A stretch of DNA of 64,000 nucleotides from a virus: positions 1 through 64,000 of IMG/VR virus record IMGVR_UViG_3300008267_000006. One strand, written 5' to 3'. The position numbers and the translations under genes are program-made. The notes under the pieces are model-generated. The model did no database searches. It was given only the letters and a program-made list of their open reading frames with translations, and was not told where the DNA came from. This document shows, one piece after another, positions 32,626 to 41,655 of the stretch; position 1 is the first letter of the stretch, and the number at the start of each line of letters is the position of its first letter.

Positions 32626-33772
32626 TTTGTTCTCCCGGGACCATTTGGTCCTCTAGTAATTCACCTTCTAAATTGTAGTAATTTTTTGCATCGCCTTGTC
32701 GTGTATCAAATTTAACAATTACTTCTTCTTCCATTAATTTAAGGACTGCTTTCTTAAATTCTTCTTCTTTCATTAGTTCATTCCAACTTGGACTTTGGAA
32801 TTTTCTTGGTTTTCCAGCCACATCAATTTCGTACCAAGCTCCCATTTGTTTTATAAATGGTTTAATTGAAAGAAAAATACTTTCTTCATCCATAATACCA
32901 ACTTCTGGTGCTCCCCAAAGAATCTTAAAGAAACATTCACGACCTTGAGTTCCAAATCGTGATTTTTCTAGGCGTGCTTTAACTTCTGAGCCAATTCTAT
33001 ATCCACGTTCATCATTTATATAGCTATCATTTTTTCTAACACCAGTCAACCAAATGCGTAGACTATAAGAATATGCAAGTGCTTTTCCGCCTGGAGTTGT
33101 GTATCTTTCTGAATCTGTTAGATACTTGATATTACCTTGTGGGTTAAGGTTTGTTTTAAGTTGGTTTAGGACCAGTAAGGTTGCTTGCTTATTTGCAATA
33201 GGTTGAATTAGCTTTGATAAACCTTTTGATAAAATTCTTGGCTTTACTGCCATAGAAGAGTTTGGATCAAAATCTCCCTCAAGATCATTTTTACTTGGCG
33301 TTAAGGCAACCGAATCCCAAACAAACAAAAACTTATCATCCGTACTCTTTAATAGATCTTCAATAGTTTCAAGAACAAACTCTACGGAGTCAGCTTGAAG
33401 ATAAAGCAAATTTTGTACATCACATCCAGCTTTTTGTAGGAAGTCTGGATCTATGGCACTTTCACTGTCAAAATAAACAACTGATATGCCCATTTTTTGG
33501 GCATTAGCAGCTATTTGCGCTGCCATATAGCTTTTTCCGCTTGCTGTTTCGCCAGCAAGTTCACAAATTTTACCAACAGGAATACCAGCTAGTTTTCCTC
33601 TACAAATAATAGAATCAAGCCAGCGAGAACCAGTAGGAATCCATTCAGTTACTTCTGTTGGATTTGTTTCTTCAAGATCAAAAGCAACTTCTCTTCCTGC
33701 TTTTTTATTAATCAATGCTCTCATGTCGGAGATAGATATTTTTCCAACAGGTGCTACATTTTTTTTAGCCAT
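32618..33772 (-). CDS. uvsX: UvsX/RecA recombinase
   Basis: A 384-residue strand-exchange protein. Walker A is GETASGKS at residues 74-81, Walker B is in FLFVWDSVAL, the loop-1 and loop-2 regions follow (NSSMAVKPRIL, LNQLKTNLNP, TTPGGKALAYSYSLRI). It acts in recombination-dependent replication and repair with gp32. AGGAGTAATA precedes the ATG. The gp32 terminator lies directly upstream, so uvsX may be read by readthrough or its own promoter. Confidence 0.95.
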   Translation of the reverse strand: MAKKNVAPVGKISISDMRALINKKAGREVAFDLEETNPTEVTEWIPTGSRWLDSIICRGKLAGIPVGKICELAGETASGKSYMAAQIAANAQKMGISVVYFDSESAIDPDFLQKAGCDVQNLLYLQADSVEFVLETIEDLLKSTDDKFLFVWDSVALTPSKNDLEGDFDPNSSMAVKPRILSKGLSKLIQPIANKQATLLVLNQLKTNLNPQGNIKYLTDSERYTTPGGKALAYSYSLRIWLTGVRKNDSYINDERGYRIGSEVKARLEKSRFGTQGRECFFKILWGAPEVGIMDEESIFLSIKPFIKQMGAWYEIDVAGKPRKFQSPSWNELMKEEEFKKAVLKLMEEEVIVKFDTRQGDAKNYYNLEGELLEDQMVPGEQNG

Positions 33773-33783
33773 TATTACTCCTA

Positions 33784-33823
33784 TAAAAAACTGGAAACAA
33801 GCAATGTTCAGCTTGTTTCCAGT
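33784..33823 (-). terminator. Strong terminator after the gp32-like gene
   Basis: A perfect 13-bp stem (ACTGGAAACAAGC / GCTTGTTTCCAGT) with an 8-base loop, followed by TTTTTT on the minus strand. Confidence 0.93.
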
Positions 33824-33846
33824 TATACTATACTGGTGTCTAGTTG

Positions 33847-34629
33847 TTAAGAGTCAAGTCCAAGTTCTGCAAACGCATCATCTACTGGATTTGATTTCTT
33901 TGAAGATTTCTCTGCTGGTTTTGCACCAAACTTAACAGTCTCTTCTGAGACTGTCTCTACTTCTTCATCCGTATGATCACCAGCTAGGTATTCGTCTAGA
34001 ATAGACATAACTTCTTGACTGGTCTTGCGTGTATGAACCGTGTTTAGATCTGGTACAGAATCCATGATTTCTTTGCATTGCTGTTCGGAATCACATAGTT
34101 TTGTACTTTTAACGCGTGGGGTGATCTTTGGAACAGCATAAGTTTGACCTTTAGCTTTATTTGCCACAATAGTTAGATCACGACCACCAGAGGCATCAGT
34201 AATATCTTCGTAATCTGGGTTTAGCACATAACCAATTAGATCTTGGTATGCGTTCTTTCCATACCCCCAAACTTTTGCTCCTTCGCCTTCTTCTCCACGA
34301 ACAACAATTGCAGAAAAGAAGCGTTGGCGTGGATTAAACTTTTTAGCCATTTTGGCGCTTTCTTCAGTTTTTTCCTTGTAAAGCTTGCTAGCAAAATCAC
34401 AAGCCGCGCATTGCTCACCAAAGTTCTTCTTTGGGCAAAGGAATCCGCCTTGCTTACTTAGTTCATAGTGAAACCAAAATTCCTTAAATGGATCACCATC
34501 TGGTGATGGTAGAACACGGATATTATGGGTAATTCCCTCTTTAGGACTCCAGAATACAGTAGCCTTCTTAGAAGTTTTCTCAGTTAGAGCTTTTAGTTTT
34601 GCTTGCATTTTTGATACGTCGATAGCCAT
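33847..34629 (-). CDS. gp32: gp32-like single-stranded DNA-binding protein
   Basis: A 260-residue SSB. The zinc site H54-x10-C65-x8-C74-x2-C77 matches the T4 gp32 arrangement (H-x12-C-x9-C-x2-C). The N-terminal basic B-domain (MQAKLKALTEKTSKK) and an acidic C-terminal tail ending DDAFAELGLDS are present, as in T4-like proteins that recruit other replication factors. A 9-bp hairpin lies just upstream of its ribosome site. It is the upstream partner of uvsX. Confidence 0.93.
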   Translation of the reverse strand: MAIDVSKMQAKLKALTEKTSKKATVFWSPKEGITHNIRVLPSPDGDPFKEFWFHYELSKQGGFLCPKKNFGEQCAACDFASKLYKEKTEESAKMAKKFNPRQRFFSAIVVRGEEGEGAKVWGYGKNAYQDLIGYVLNPDYEDITDASGGRDLTIVANKAKGQTYAVPKITPRVKSTKLCDSEQQCKEIMDSVPDLNTVHTRKTSQEVMSILDEYLAGDHTDEEVETVSEETVKFGAKPAEKSSKKSNPVDDAFAELGLDS

Positions 34630-34643
34630 TTTATTTTCTCCTT

Positions 34644-34667
34644 GTTGAACGAGAGCCGCTCGTCAAC
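34644..34667 (-). promoter_or_regulatory. Hairpin in the gp32 leader
   Basis: GTTGACGAG pairs with CTCGTTCAAC with one bulged base and a 5-base loop, ending next to AAGGAG. T4 gene 32 is autoregulated by a leader pseudoknot, so this may be a functional analogue. Confidence 0.45.
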
Positions 34668-34714
34668 TGTTGTTAGACTTCTACCACGGTGTGTAGCAGA
34701 AGTAAAGTGCAAAA

Positions 34715-35539
34715 TTATTCCTGAACTACTTTTGTGTGTGCGACAACATAACAATAATTGTGTTCAGATGTTGTGCCAAATATTTTATACGATACTTTTG
34801 TATTAGAGTTAAGTTTTTCTTTCATTTTTTCTTTTATAGTTTTAAAAATCTTGCCATCTGTTTTTAAGATATTTTCATTTATTACAAAATAATAACACTT
34901 ATCGTCTATATGATTAAAGTCGTAGAACATCTTTTCTGAGTCTTCGTTTATTTCATAAATACCATAAGTAATAATTCTACTAACATCTTTTGGAGGAGTT
35001 GAGTTATCTATTATTGGTTTTTTATTTTTTAAAAAGTCTATGCTTGTATACGTAGAATAAATTAATTTATTTAATGTTTCATAATAACTTAATATTGGAA
35101 TATCGCCAACAATATTTTCTAAATTTTCATTAGAAATAATACAAACATCCTTAAAGACACCTGACCGAGCATATTGCTGAAAAACATTAAATGTGAGCCT
35201 ATCTTGCATTTCTGCAATATTGCTTAATAAGTCTTTTTCTGGTCTTATGTATAATATGGAAATTTGTGTATCTCTATAGTGTTGTAGAATTTTTAAACTT
35301 GCTCCACTTATTTTACCAGATCCACCAATGATAAAAAGAGTTTCTTTTTCGTCACTATATAAGAAGCTTGATAAGTCAGGTAGCTTATTTTCATAATCTT
35401 CTGGGTTAGAATAAACTGGTAGTGAATAGCAATTTTCTCCCTCAATATTGCTATCAATTAGTTTTACTTTACAGTTTTCAACGCCTTCAAACATTTCCGC
35501 TATATTACAACCAGCAGATCCTAACCCAATTATATTCAT
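34715..35539 (-). CDS. Tubulin/FtsZ-superfamily-like protein
   Basis: A 274-residue protein. The start MNIIGLGSAGCNIAEMFE resembles the first strand and loop of FtsZ/TubZ (VIGVGGGGGNAVNRM). Residues 66-81, ETLFIIGGSGKISGAS, stand where the tubulin signature GGGTGTG would be, followed by a helix and ISILYIRPEKDLLS like the next strand of FtsZ. The threonines of the signature are not kept, so GTP binding is uncertain. Another Rossmann-type fold is possible. AAAGG precedes the ATG. Confidence 0.45.
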   Translation of the reverse strand: MNIIGLGSAGCNIAEMFEGVENCKVKLIDSNIEGENCYSLPVYSNPEDYENKLPDLSSFLYSDEKETLFIIGGSGKISGASLKILQHYRDTQISILYIRPEKDLLSNIAEMQDRLTFNVFQQYARSGVFKDVCIISNENLENIVGDIPILSYYETLNKLIYSTYTSIDFLKNKKPIIDNSTPPKDVSRIITYGIYEINEDSEKMFYDFNHIDDKCYYFVINENILKTDGKIFKTIKEKMKEKLNSNTKVSYKIFGTTSEHNYCYVVAHTKVVQE

Positions 35540-35540
35540 A

Positions 35541-36749
35541 TCATACCTTTAGTTTCAATTTTTTCATATTACCAAAATCTTTTCCAGCTTTTACATTAAC
35601 TAAAAATTTACCATATTGTGTATCTTGAAGAATATTAATTATATCTATAATATCTTTTTTTTCACTATCTTTTACATCAAGCACAAACTCATCATGTAAC
35701 AAAAATGATACAAAAGAATTTTTATTTTTTAAATATTCTTTCACTTTTAACACTTGTCTATGAAAAAGATCAATAAAAGTACTTTGATTTAAATGAGAAA
35801 TTGCATTATGTGAATCGCTTTCTATCTTTCTATGGAAAGGAGTATATACGTACTGTCCATCCCAATATTTGTTTAATAGTTTTTCTTTCTCAAATAATTT
35901 ATTTAATTCATTTTTATATAGCAGAGCTTTTGGATTATTTGAATTATACAGCCAAGAAGTAACTATTGCCTTTGTTTCGCTTCTCGACAACGAAGAAGAA
36001 AAAACATCACGCCTTATTTTTTCATGCAAATCTTCATCCGCTTGCAAATTTCCATTTAAAGCAAGAGATGTTCTCAACTCTGCTGCATTCATATCGAACG
36101 ATACAAACCAATCATTTGTTGGTTTTAGCATGTCTCTAAAAACTCTAGGAAACGTCTGTATTGGAAAACTATTTTTTTCTGTTGTAAGTCTGCCAGTAAC
36201 TGATCCGAACATATTATAATCAATACTCTTTTTAAGTTTTAAAAGTTTTCTATAGTATTCTAAAGCTCTTGGTTCACCAAATTTAAGCTTTAAACGTTCC
36301 ATATCTAGATTTAATTCTTGTTCGCTTATATCTCCCAGCAACTCAATAAAGTTTTTATAAAAGTCATATTCTTTTGGTTTTTCAAAATTTTGGAAAACAT
36401 GTTCCGAGATTTTGTTTTTTAAATCATAATATCTACAAAGAAAAGTTTGTGGTGTTAAATCAAAAAAACAATTTTCTTCAAGAGAAACTTTTGATTCAAT
36501 GAAAGACGAAACAAAAGCTTTCATTTTTTTATTAATATGACTCCAATCACTCTTTAAATAATCAGGACAAACTTCTTCTAATGATTTTCCATTACAGTAA
36601 ATCTCTGCATATTCAATATTTTTATCTTTTAAGTGGGCTGAATAAGACCATGTTTTTGTTAAATTAACTGGTATATTCGCAAAATAGAGCTTTCCATCTG
36701 CAAAGATACCAGCGCAATCTTTTTTGGAATCTAATGTCTGGAATAGCAT
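35541..36749 (-). CDS. Small family A DNA polymerase (polymerase domain only)
   Basis: A 402-residue protein with all core family A motifs: TGRLTTEKNSFPIQTFPRVF, motif A SFDMNAAELR (D219, E224), motif B R256-SET-K260, a QSTFIDLFHRQV helix, and motif C LLHDE (D353, E354). Motif B lacks the usual Tyr and Gly residues (T7 YGFLYG is TSWLYN here). No 3'-5' or 5' exonuclease domain is present; the 5' exonuclease is a separate gene at 28498. It coexists with DnaE and could act in primer replacement or repair (inference). Confidence 0.85.
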   Translation of the reverse strand: MLFQTLDSKKDCAGIFADGKLYFANIPVNLTKTWSYSAHLKDKNIEYAEIYCNGKSLEEVCPDYLKSDWSHINKKMKAFVSSFIESKVSLEENCFFDLTPQTFLCRYYDLKNKISEHVFQNFEKPKEYDFYKNFIELLGDISEQELNLDMERLKLKFGEPRALEYYRKLLKLKKSIDYNMFGSVTGRLTTEKNSFPIQTFPRVFRDMLKPTNDWFVSFDMNAAELRTSLALNGNLQADEDLHEKIRRDVFSSSLSRSETKAIVTSWLYNSNNPKALLYKNELNKLFEKEKLLNKYWDGQYVYTPFHRKIESDSHNAISHLNQSTFIDLFHRQVLKVKEYLKNKNSFVSFLLHDEFVLDVKDSEKKDIIDIINILQDTQYGKFLVNVKAGKDFGNMKKLKLKV

Positions 36750-38096
36750 TTAGCCTCTAAAAATTAGTGAATTGGTTGGCTTGATAAGATTTTCTTGTTG
36801 CTCTAGTGGTAGCTCATCAAACACCGCAGTCTGTTGTACAGCGGCCATATTTGTTTGTAAAGCATCAATTTGTTTGTTAATTAAAAAGTGATTAAATAAT
36901 TCATTTAAATATTTTAATAACAGATCTTTTCTATTCATTGCAAAATAAGATAAAACTCTTTTAATTAAAACATCATAATTTACTTGCGATAAGTTATAGC
37001 CAGTTTCAAAATTTTTTAAATAGATATATAAAGAATACCAAAATGGCTCTTTAAATTTGGATAAAAAAACTTCTAACGTGGGACTTTCTCTTGTTTTATA
37101 TTTTTGTTGTCGTGCGTCAGATATGCACATATTATGTACATGATCTTGGTATAGTGTATTATTTTCTAAAAATGTTTTGTAGCTAATAAAGAAAAATTTT
37201 TTTAACTCTTCAATATCTTCTACATAAACTTTTTTATATTTTTTATTAAATAAATCCTTAACGTCTTTAATATCATTTTTTTGAAAAACTGGCTTCATCG
37301 CTGGAGAACCAAGATCTGCAAAAATGAACTGTGGGTTGGTTTTATCTATTGCAAATCCAAATTTCATACAAGCGTCACAGAAAGTCAAGAATGAATTATC
37401 TAGAAATATTTTCTCAAAATTCTTCTCGTCGTCACCTGTTTTTTCTGTGGATATCGAAAATGTTAATCCATTAAGAAAATATTTAGAATTTAAAAATAAA
37501 GCCATTGAAGATTTTGTTACTGGTGAGAAATCTATATTTCTAACAAGATAATAAATATAATTTTCAATAAATGTTTTTTCATCAATTATTTTAGAATCAA
37601 GTTCTTTATTATTTAAAGCAAGTTTTTTAAATTTTTGTGCTGTATTTTCTGCAAAATATCCATAAAATGTATCAAGACCGACAAATCCAGACGTTATATC
37701 AACATTATAGAAGAAAGAATTTTTATTAATCTTATTTTTAAACTCTAGATCTTTTAAATAAGACTTCATATTTTTAAAAGAATCAGCAACAAATTTTTGA
37801 ATTTTTATATTATATCCTTTTCTATCTTTTTTTATTGTAGTAAAATTATCAGAATTCTCTATTGGACAAACAATATCTCCATCAATATCTATGATTCCAT
37901 ATAAATAATTTTTTCCCTTTAAATCTCCAAAAGGAATTTTGTATGTTTGAAAATCTGGGAAAGGTATATTTAAAAATTCGTTTCTTATAACATAATCTAT
38001 TGTTTGCTGTTGATAAAATTTTCTAGCCTCAAAGATAGATAATGAAGACTCGTTGCTATTTTTACTATAATAAGGATAAAAAAGTTTACTGCTCAT
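36750..38096 (-). CDS. Unknown 448-residue protein
   Basis: I do not recognise this protein. It is rich in Phe, Tyr, Lys and Asn, has no membrane segment, and ends with a Gln-rich stretch (LQTNMAAVQQTAVF). It lies between the baseplate protein gene and the family A polymerase, with the next start touching its stop. It may be a structural protein or a polymerase partner. Confidence 0.65.
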   Translation of the reverse strand: MSSKLFYPYYSKNSNESSLSIFEARKFYQQQTIDYVIRNEFLNIPFPDFQTYKIPFGDLKGKNYLYGIIDIDGDIVCPIENSDNFTTIKKDRKGYNIKIQKFVADSFKNMKSYLKDLEFKNKINKNSFFYNVDITSGFVGLDTFYGYFAENTAQKFKKLALNNKELDSKIIDEKTFIENYIYYLVRNIDFSPVTKSSMALFLNSKYFLNGLTFSISTEKTGDDEKNFEKIFLDNSFLTFCDACMKFGFAIDKTNPQFIFADLGSPAMKPVFQKNDIKDVKDLFNKKYKKVYVEDIEELKKFFFISYKTFLENNTLYQDHVHNMCISDARQQKYKTRESPTLEVFLSKFKEPFWYSLYIYLKNFETGYNLSQVNYDVLIKRVLSYFAMNRKDLLLKYLNELFNHFLINKQIDALQTNMAAVQQTAVFDELPLEQQENLIKPTNSLIFRG

Positions 38097-38098
38097 TG

Positions 38099-40609
38099 TT
38101 ATTTACCTTTACTTCCGTCGTTTCGAATTAATTCTTTATTTTCATCTACGTACGCATATAATACAGCGGAAAGAGATGTATCATATGTATTTTCATTAAA
38201 TTTAGTATATACATCTATAATTTGATAATATCCACCAAGTCCTAATTTTAACTGTAGATTAACAGCAGTATCTCCAGTAAAAAATAATGGCTCTATATAT
38301 ATGTAATCGCCTGGTCTATATATATTATTTCCAAACATAGATATATCTGCGTCGTATACTTCTCTTAATCTTAAGAGGCTTTGGTTTCCATTAGAACCTT
38401 GAGCTTTCGCTTCTTTATAAAAAGGAGTATCTGTTTTTTTAAATGTAATTTTTTTTATTAATCCCCTATCTGATCCTATACAAAAATGATAAATACCATC
38501 TTCTTTATCTTTTTCTATATTTCCTCCGTTATCAGATATTAAATTAGGTAATTGATTAGAGCAATAAAATATACAATAGTTTCCAAAAGGCTCTGTATCT
38601 GAAATAGATTTTGCTGATGCCAGTTTATCCGTTAATTTTTCTATTGTGCCACCAAAATTTTCTGTAATATTTTTTTCAGTAAATGCATCTTTTTCTGTTT
38701 GAAATGGAACAGAAACTGTCGTAGAAGACATTCTTATTTTTTTATTTAAAACAGATTTTGCTCCAAATACAGATGGAGATAAAGCTGGTCCGACAACATC
38801 TGATAGAATATCATACATAAAAGCTAATAATGGATATGTATCTTTTCTTGGTTTTACTATTTTTTCAATAAAAAAATTATGCAACATATCAACTGTGATC
38901 GGTATGTCAGCTAAGTTCATAGAAACTCTTTCAAACTGAACATTATCTTGATTTTTTGGATCAATACTGTTTGGAATTTCAATATCAAAAGGAGTTAAAA
39001 TTAATCTTGGTCTATCTATTGGATTTAAAACTTCTTTTTTTATTACACTAGAAAAAATATCAAAAATATCTCCAAGAAACACAAATTTTATTAAATAACC
39101 ACCTGCTGCTGATACAGCTTCAGTTCTTACATTTTCAGCTGCCGCTTCAGCCGCTGCATTTTTTGCTTTATCTGCTTGGTTACCTCCACCAACTCCTATA
39201 GCATTTTTAAGTGAGTCATAAGTACTGCGTTCCTTATCTGTTTGTGTCGCAGTATCAAGTGCTGATTTTGAAGGTGTATCAACTTTATATTTTTCAAGTT
39301 TTTTGGCTTTTAAAATTGCATCTAACCTTTTTTTGTGATCTGACGAGTCATCCGTACTGATTTCACCATCACCGTTTAATCCTATTGCTTCACCAGTGAC
39401 TATAGCACTATAAATTTTTCTTCCATTATTATCTAAGCCAATAAGTTGTCTCCACACCTCAGAATATAGTCTATTTCTTGCATTCTCTATAATTACCTGA
39501 TTTGGATCTTCATTATATTTTTTATCAAGTTCATCTTTAAGTTTTTGTTTTTCTTCATTATTTTTACTTGAGTCATCTTCAATTTCTTTTTTTTTATTTT
39601 TCAACTCTTCTTGTTTATCTTCTTGAGTTTTTTTTAATTTTTCTAGATCATTTTTGATTGCATCGCTTGCTATAGACAAAATATCTAAAGAAGCTAGTAT
39701 GGAAGCAGTTGATGCAATATATTTTATATTTATAGTTACTGCTCCGCTTTCTTCAAATGTTATATCATGATTATGTGGAGTCAAATAAAAAATTACTTTT
39801 GAAGTTGATATAGCTTCAATTATATCGTCAGCTTCTTCATCAGAAAAATTTCCTACATTTTTAATAAATTCTTTTTCAATTTTAGAATAACCTGCAATAA
39901 TTTTTATTCTAAAATATTCTTTATTCCAATTTCCATCTTTATCTTTTCTGGTTGAATCAGCAACTAAATCCGCATAAGAAAAATTAAATTTAGAACCAGC
40001 GTTCCCTTCAAAATTAGTATCATTTTCTGCAACGTTTATTTCTTTGACTAAATCTCTAACATCTTGAAAATATAATGATAGATCAGCCGAAATATTTGTA
40101 TTAACTTCTGCTGGGTTTGTGCCTTCATATTTATATGAAAAAGATTTTATTCCAACAGCGTGCATCCTTCCAGTACCAGCTATCAGTTCATCTAAAGAAC
40201 TGTTTACAAATTGAGAAGTTTTTGTATAATTTGATTCAAATTTAAAATTAGAATCATCAAAAGGTATTCTCCATTGGATTCCCTTTGATTCTTTGGTTGG
40301 AAATATAACTTTGTATATTTTAATTGATGGTTGAAGAATGCTTAAAATACTACTTGGAAGCTTATTTGAAAGATATTCAATATTATCATTTCTAAATAAA
40401 GCTTTAGTTAACGCTATATGACCACCAGATGCACTATCTTTTATATTAGTTGTTGTTCTAAAAATAGCAAAATTTTGATATGTTTTTACATTTCTAGCCT
40501 CTTTTTCTGGTTCTGGTTGTTTTGTAAGTAATTCTTGGATATTTAACATTAGCGCGGCTTGCTCGCCTAATCTAAGTTTACTTGCTTTTATATCTTTATC
40601 TTCAGCCAT
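38099..40609 (-). CDS. Large baseplate structural protein
   Basis: An 836-residue protein placed right after gp53-like and tail genes. It has a long charged coiled coil around residues 310-370 (KKTQEDKQEELKNKKKEIED in part), an Ala-rich stretch near 480, and a beta-rich C-terminus with IYRPGDYIYIEPLFF and GLGGYYQIIDVYTKF typical of baseplate hub or wedge proteins. I cannot match it to one T4 gene. Confidence 0.6.
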   Translation of the reverse strand: MAEDKDIKASKLRLGEQAALMLNIQELLTKQPEPEKEARNVKTYQNFAIFRTTTNIKDSASGGHIALTKALFRNDNIEYLSNKLPSSILSILQPSIKIYKVIFPTKESKGIQWRIPFDDSNFKFESNYTKTSQFVNSSLDELIAGTGRMHAVGIKSFSYKYEGTNPAEVNTNISADLSLYFQDVRDLVKEINVAENDTNFEGNAGSKFNFSYADLVADSTRKDKDGNWNKEYFRIKIIAGYSKIEKEFIKNVGNFSDEEADDIIEAISTSKVIFYLTPHNHDITFEESGAVTINIKYIASTASILASLDILSIASDAIKNDLEKLKKTQEDKQEELKNKKKEIEDDSSKNNEEKQKLKDELDKKYNEDPNQVIIENARNRLYSEVWRQLIGLDNNGRKIYSAIVTGEAIGLNGDGEISTDDSSDHKKRLDAILKAKKLEKYKVDTPSKSALDTATQTDKERSTYDSLKNAIGVGGGNQADKAKNAAAEAAAENVRTEAVSAAGGYLIKFVFLGDIFDIFSSVIKKEVLNPIDRPRLILTPFDIEIPNSIDPKNQDNVQFERVSMNLADIPITVDMLHNFFIEKIVKPRKDTYPLLAFMYDILSDVVGPALSPSVFGAKSVLNKKIRMSSTTVSVPFQTEKDAFTEKNITENFGGTIEKLTDKLASAKSISDTEPFGNYCIFYCSNQLPNLISDNGGNIEKDKEDGIYHFCIGSDRGLIKKITFKKTDTPFYKEAKAQGSNGNQSLLRLREVYDADISMFGNNIYRPGDYIYIEPLFFTGDTAVNLQLKLGLGGYYQIIDVYTKFNENTYDTSLSAVLYAYVDENKELIRNDGSKGK

Positions 40610-40614
40610 AATTT

Positions 40615-40953
40615 CTAGCCTTTCGTTGTATTAAGAAATTGTTGTATGTTTTTTGGTATTAAAATAACTTCTCCAAGACTTACATGAGATTCTGTTGGTT
40701 TATTATTAAATTTTGCTATTATCCACCAATCCCTAACATCACCATAATATTTTTGTGCTAGCTTATAGAATCTATCACCAAGAGTCCAAACGTGTTCATC
40801 ATAATCTATATTTTCCATCTGTTCACCGGTTGGATATTTAAAATATGGAGTCGAATAATAATCTATATGTTTAAGATTTTTTTCTTTCAAAATGTATTCA
40901 TATAAACTTGAATTTAATTTATATACTGATCTATAGTCATACCTATTTATCAT
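40615..40953 (-). CDS. gp53: gp53-like baseplate wedge protein with LysM-like fold
   Basis: A 112-residue protein. The C-terminal half HVWTLGDRFYKLAQKYYGDVRDWWIIAKFNN and the closing LGEVILIP have the LysM-like pattern known for phage baseplate gp53 and tail-tip proteins. Order and size fit a baseplate wedge subunit. It shares a base with the upstream gene. Confidence 0.75.
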   Translation of the reverse strand: MINRYDYRSVYKLNSSLYEYILKEKNLKHIDYYSTPYFKYPTGEQMENIDYDEHVWTLGDRFYKLAQKYYGDVRDWWIIAKFNNKPTESHVSLGEVILIPKNIQQFLNTTKG

Positions 40954-41654
40954 TATTTTGTTCCTGTACTAGACGGCACATTTCCATTTCTAGTGTTAGC
41001 AGATGTTTGCGGAGTTGTATTTTGTGTATTTTGAGTAACCGGAGCAGCTGGCTCTCCTAATCCATAAGGAAAACCAGTGATCCCGTGTCTTTGTACTCGA
41101 TTACCATCTACTTTTTCTGCTTTCCAACCAAGTGGATGATCATGTATAACATTAAAATTAAAACTAACTTTAAATAATTTTGGATAAATATTTTCATCAT
41201 CAGCAAAAAAACCTTTTTCAATATCTGGCTTGTATGAGTATCCGTCTATCCAACCTAATAAAGAAGCTTGGTTTGTAATACTTTTTATTAAATTTTTAAA
41301 CTTAATTTTAAAAAGAGGAGGAGAGGAGATGACCGCTCCACCAGCAGCACCTGGGTGTTCTTGATACATCGGATATAATCCCCTTATCAAGGAACTTATA
41401 CTTGCTACATTTGATTTTGCAGATTCAAGGTTTCCAGCTGGAACATCAAAACCAAGACTTATTTTTCGAATTGTATTTTTATATGTATATACTGGGTCCA
41501 TTCTACCATAAATTTCTTGAGTATTCCAATTACTTTTATATTCATCAGAAAAATCTGTTATAAACGCACCAAAAATAATATTAGCACCAGAAGTTAATGA
41601 GGTAATTGTAATTATATTTTTTCCATAATCTTCACAAGTTTTGGTATCAGCCAT
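40953..41654 (-). CDS. Tail tube-end/baseplate protein
   Basis: A 233-residue protein with FGAFITDFSDEYKSNWNTQEIYGRMDP, a pattern I associate with tube-cap proteins (gp48/gp54 region), and a Thr/Asn/Gln-rich C-terminal tail. It follows the tape measure gene, as tube-initiation proteins do. Good GGAG site before the ATG. Confidence 0.6.
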   Translation of the reverse strand: MADTKTCEDYGKNIITITSLTSGANIIFGAFITDFSDEYKSNWNTQEIYGRMDPVYTYKNTIRKISLGFDVPAGNLESAKSNVASISSLIRGLYPMYQEHPGAAGGAVISSPPLFKIKFKNLIKSITNQASLLGWIDGYSYKPDIEKGFFADDENIYPKLFKVSFNFNVIHDHPLGWKAEKVDGNRVQRHGITGFPYGLGEPAAPVTQNTQNTTPQTSANTRNGNVPSSTGTK

Positions 41655-41655
41655 A

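Noticed and set aside
33825-33845. Possible sigma-70-like promoter (TATAGT) before uvsX
   Set aside because: No convincing -35 box at proper spacing, and the terminator hairpin follows directly; too weak to list.
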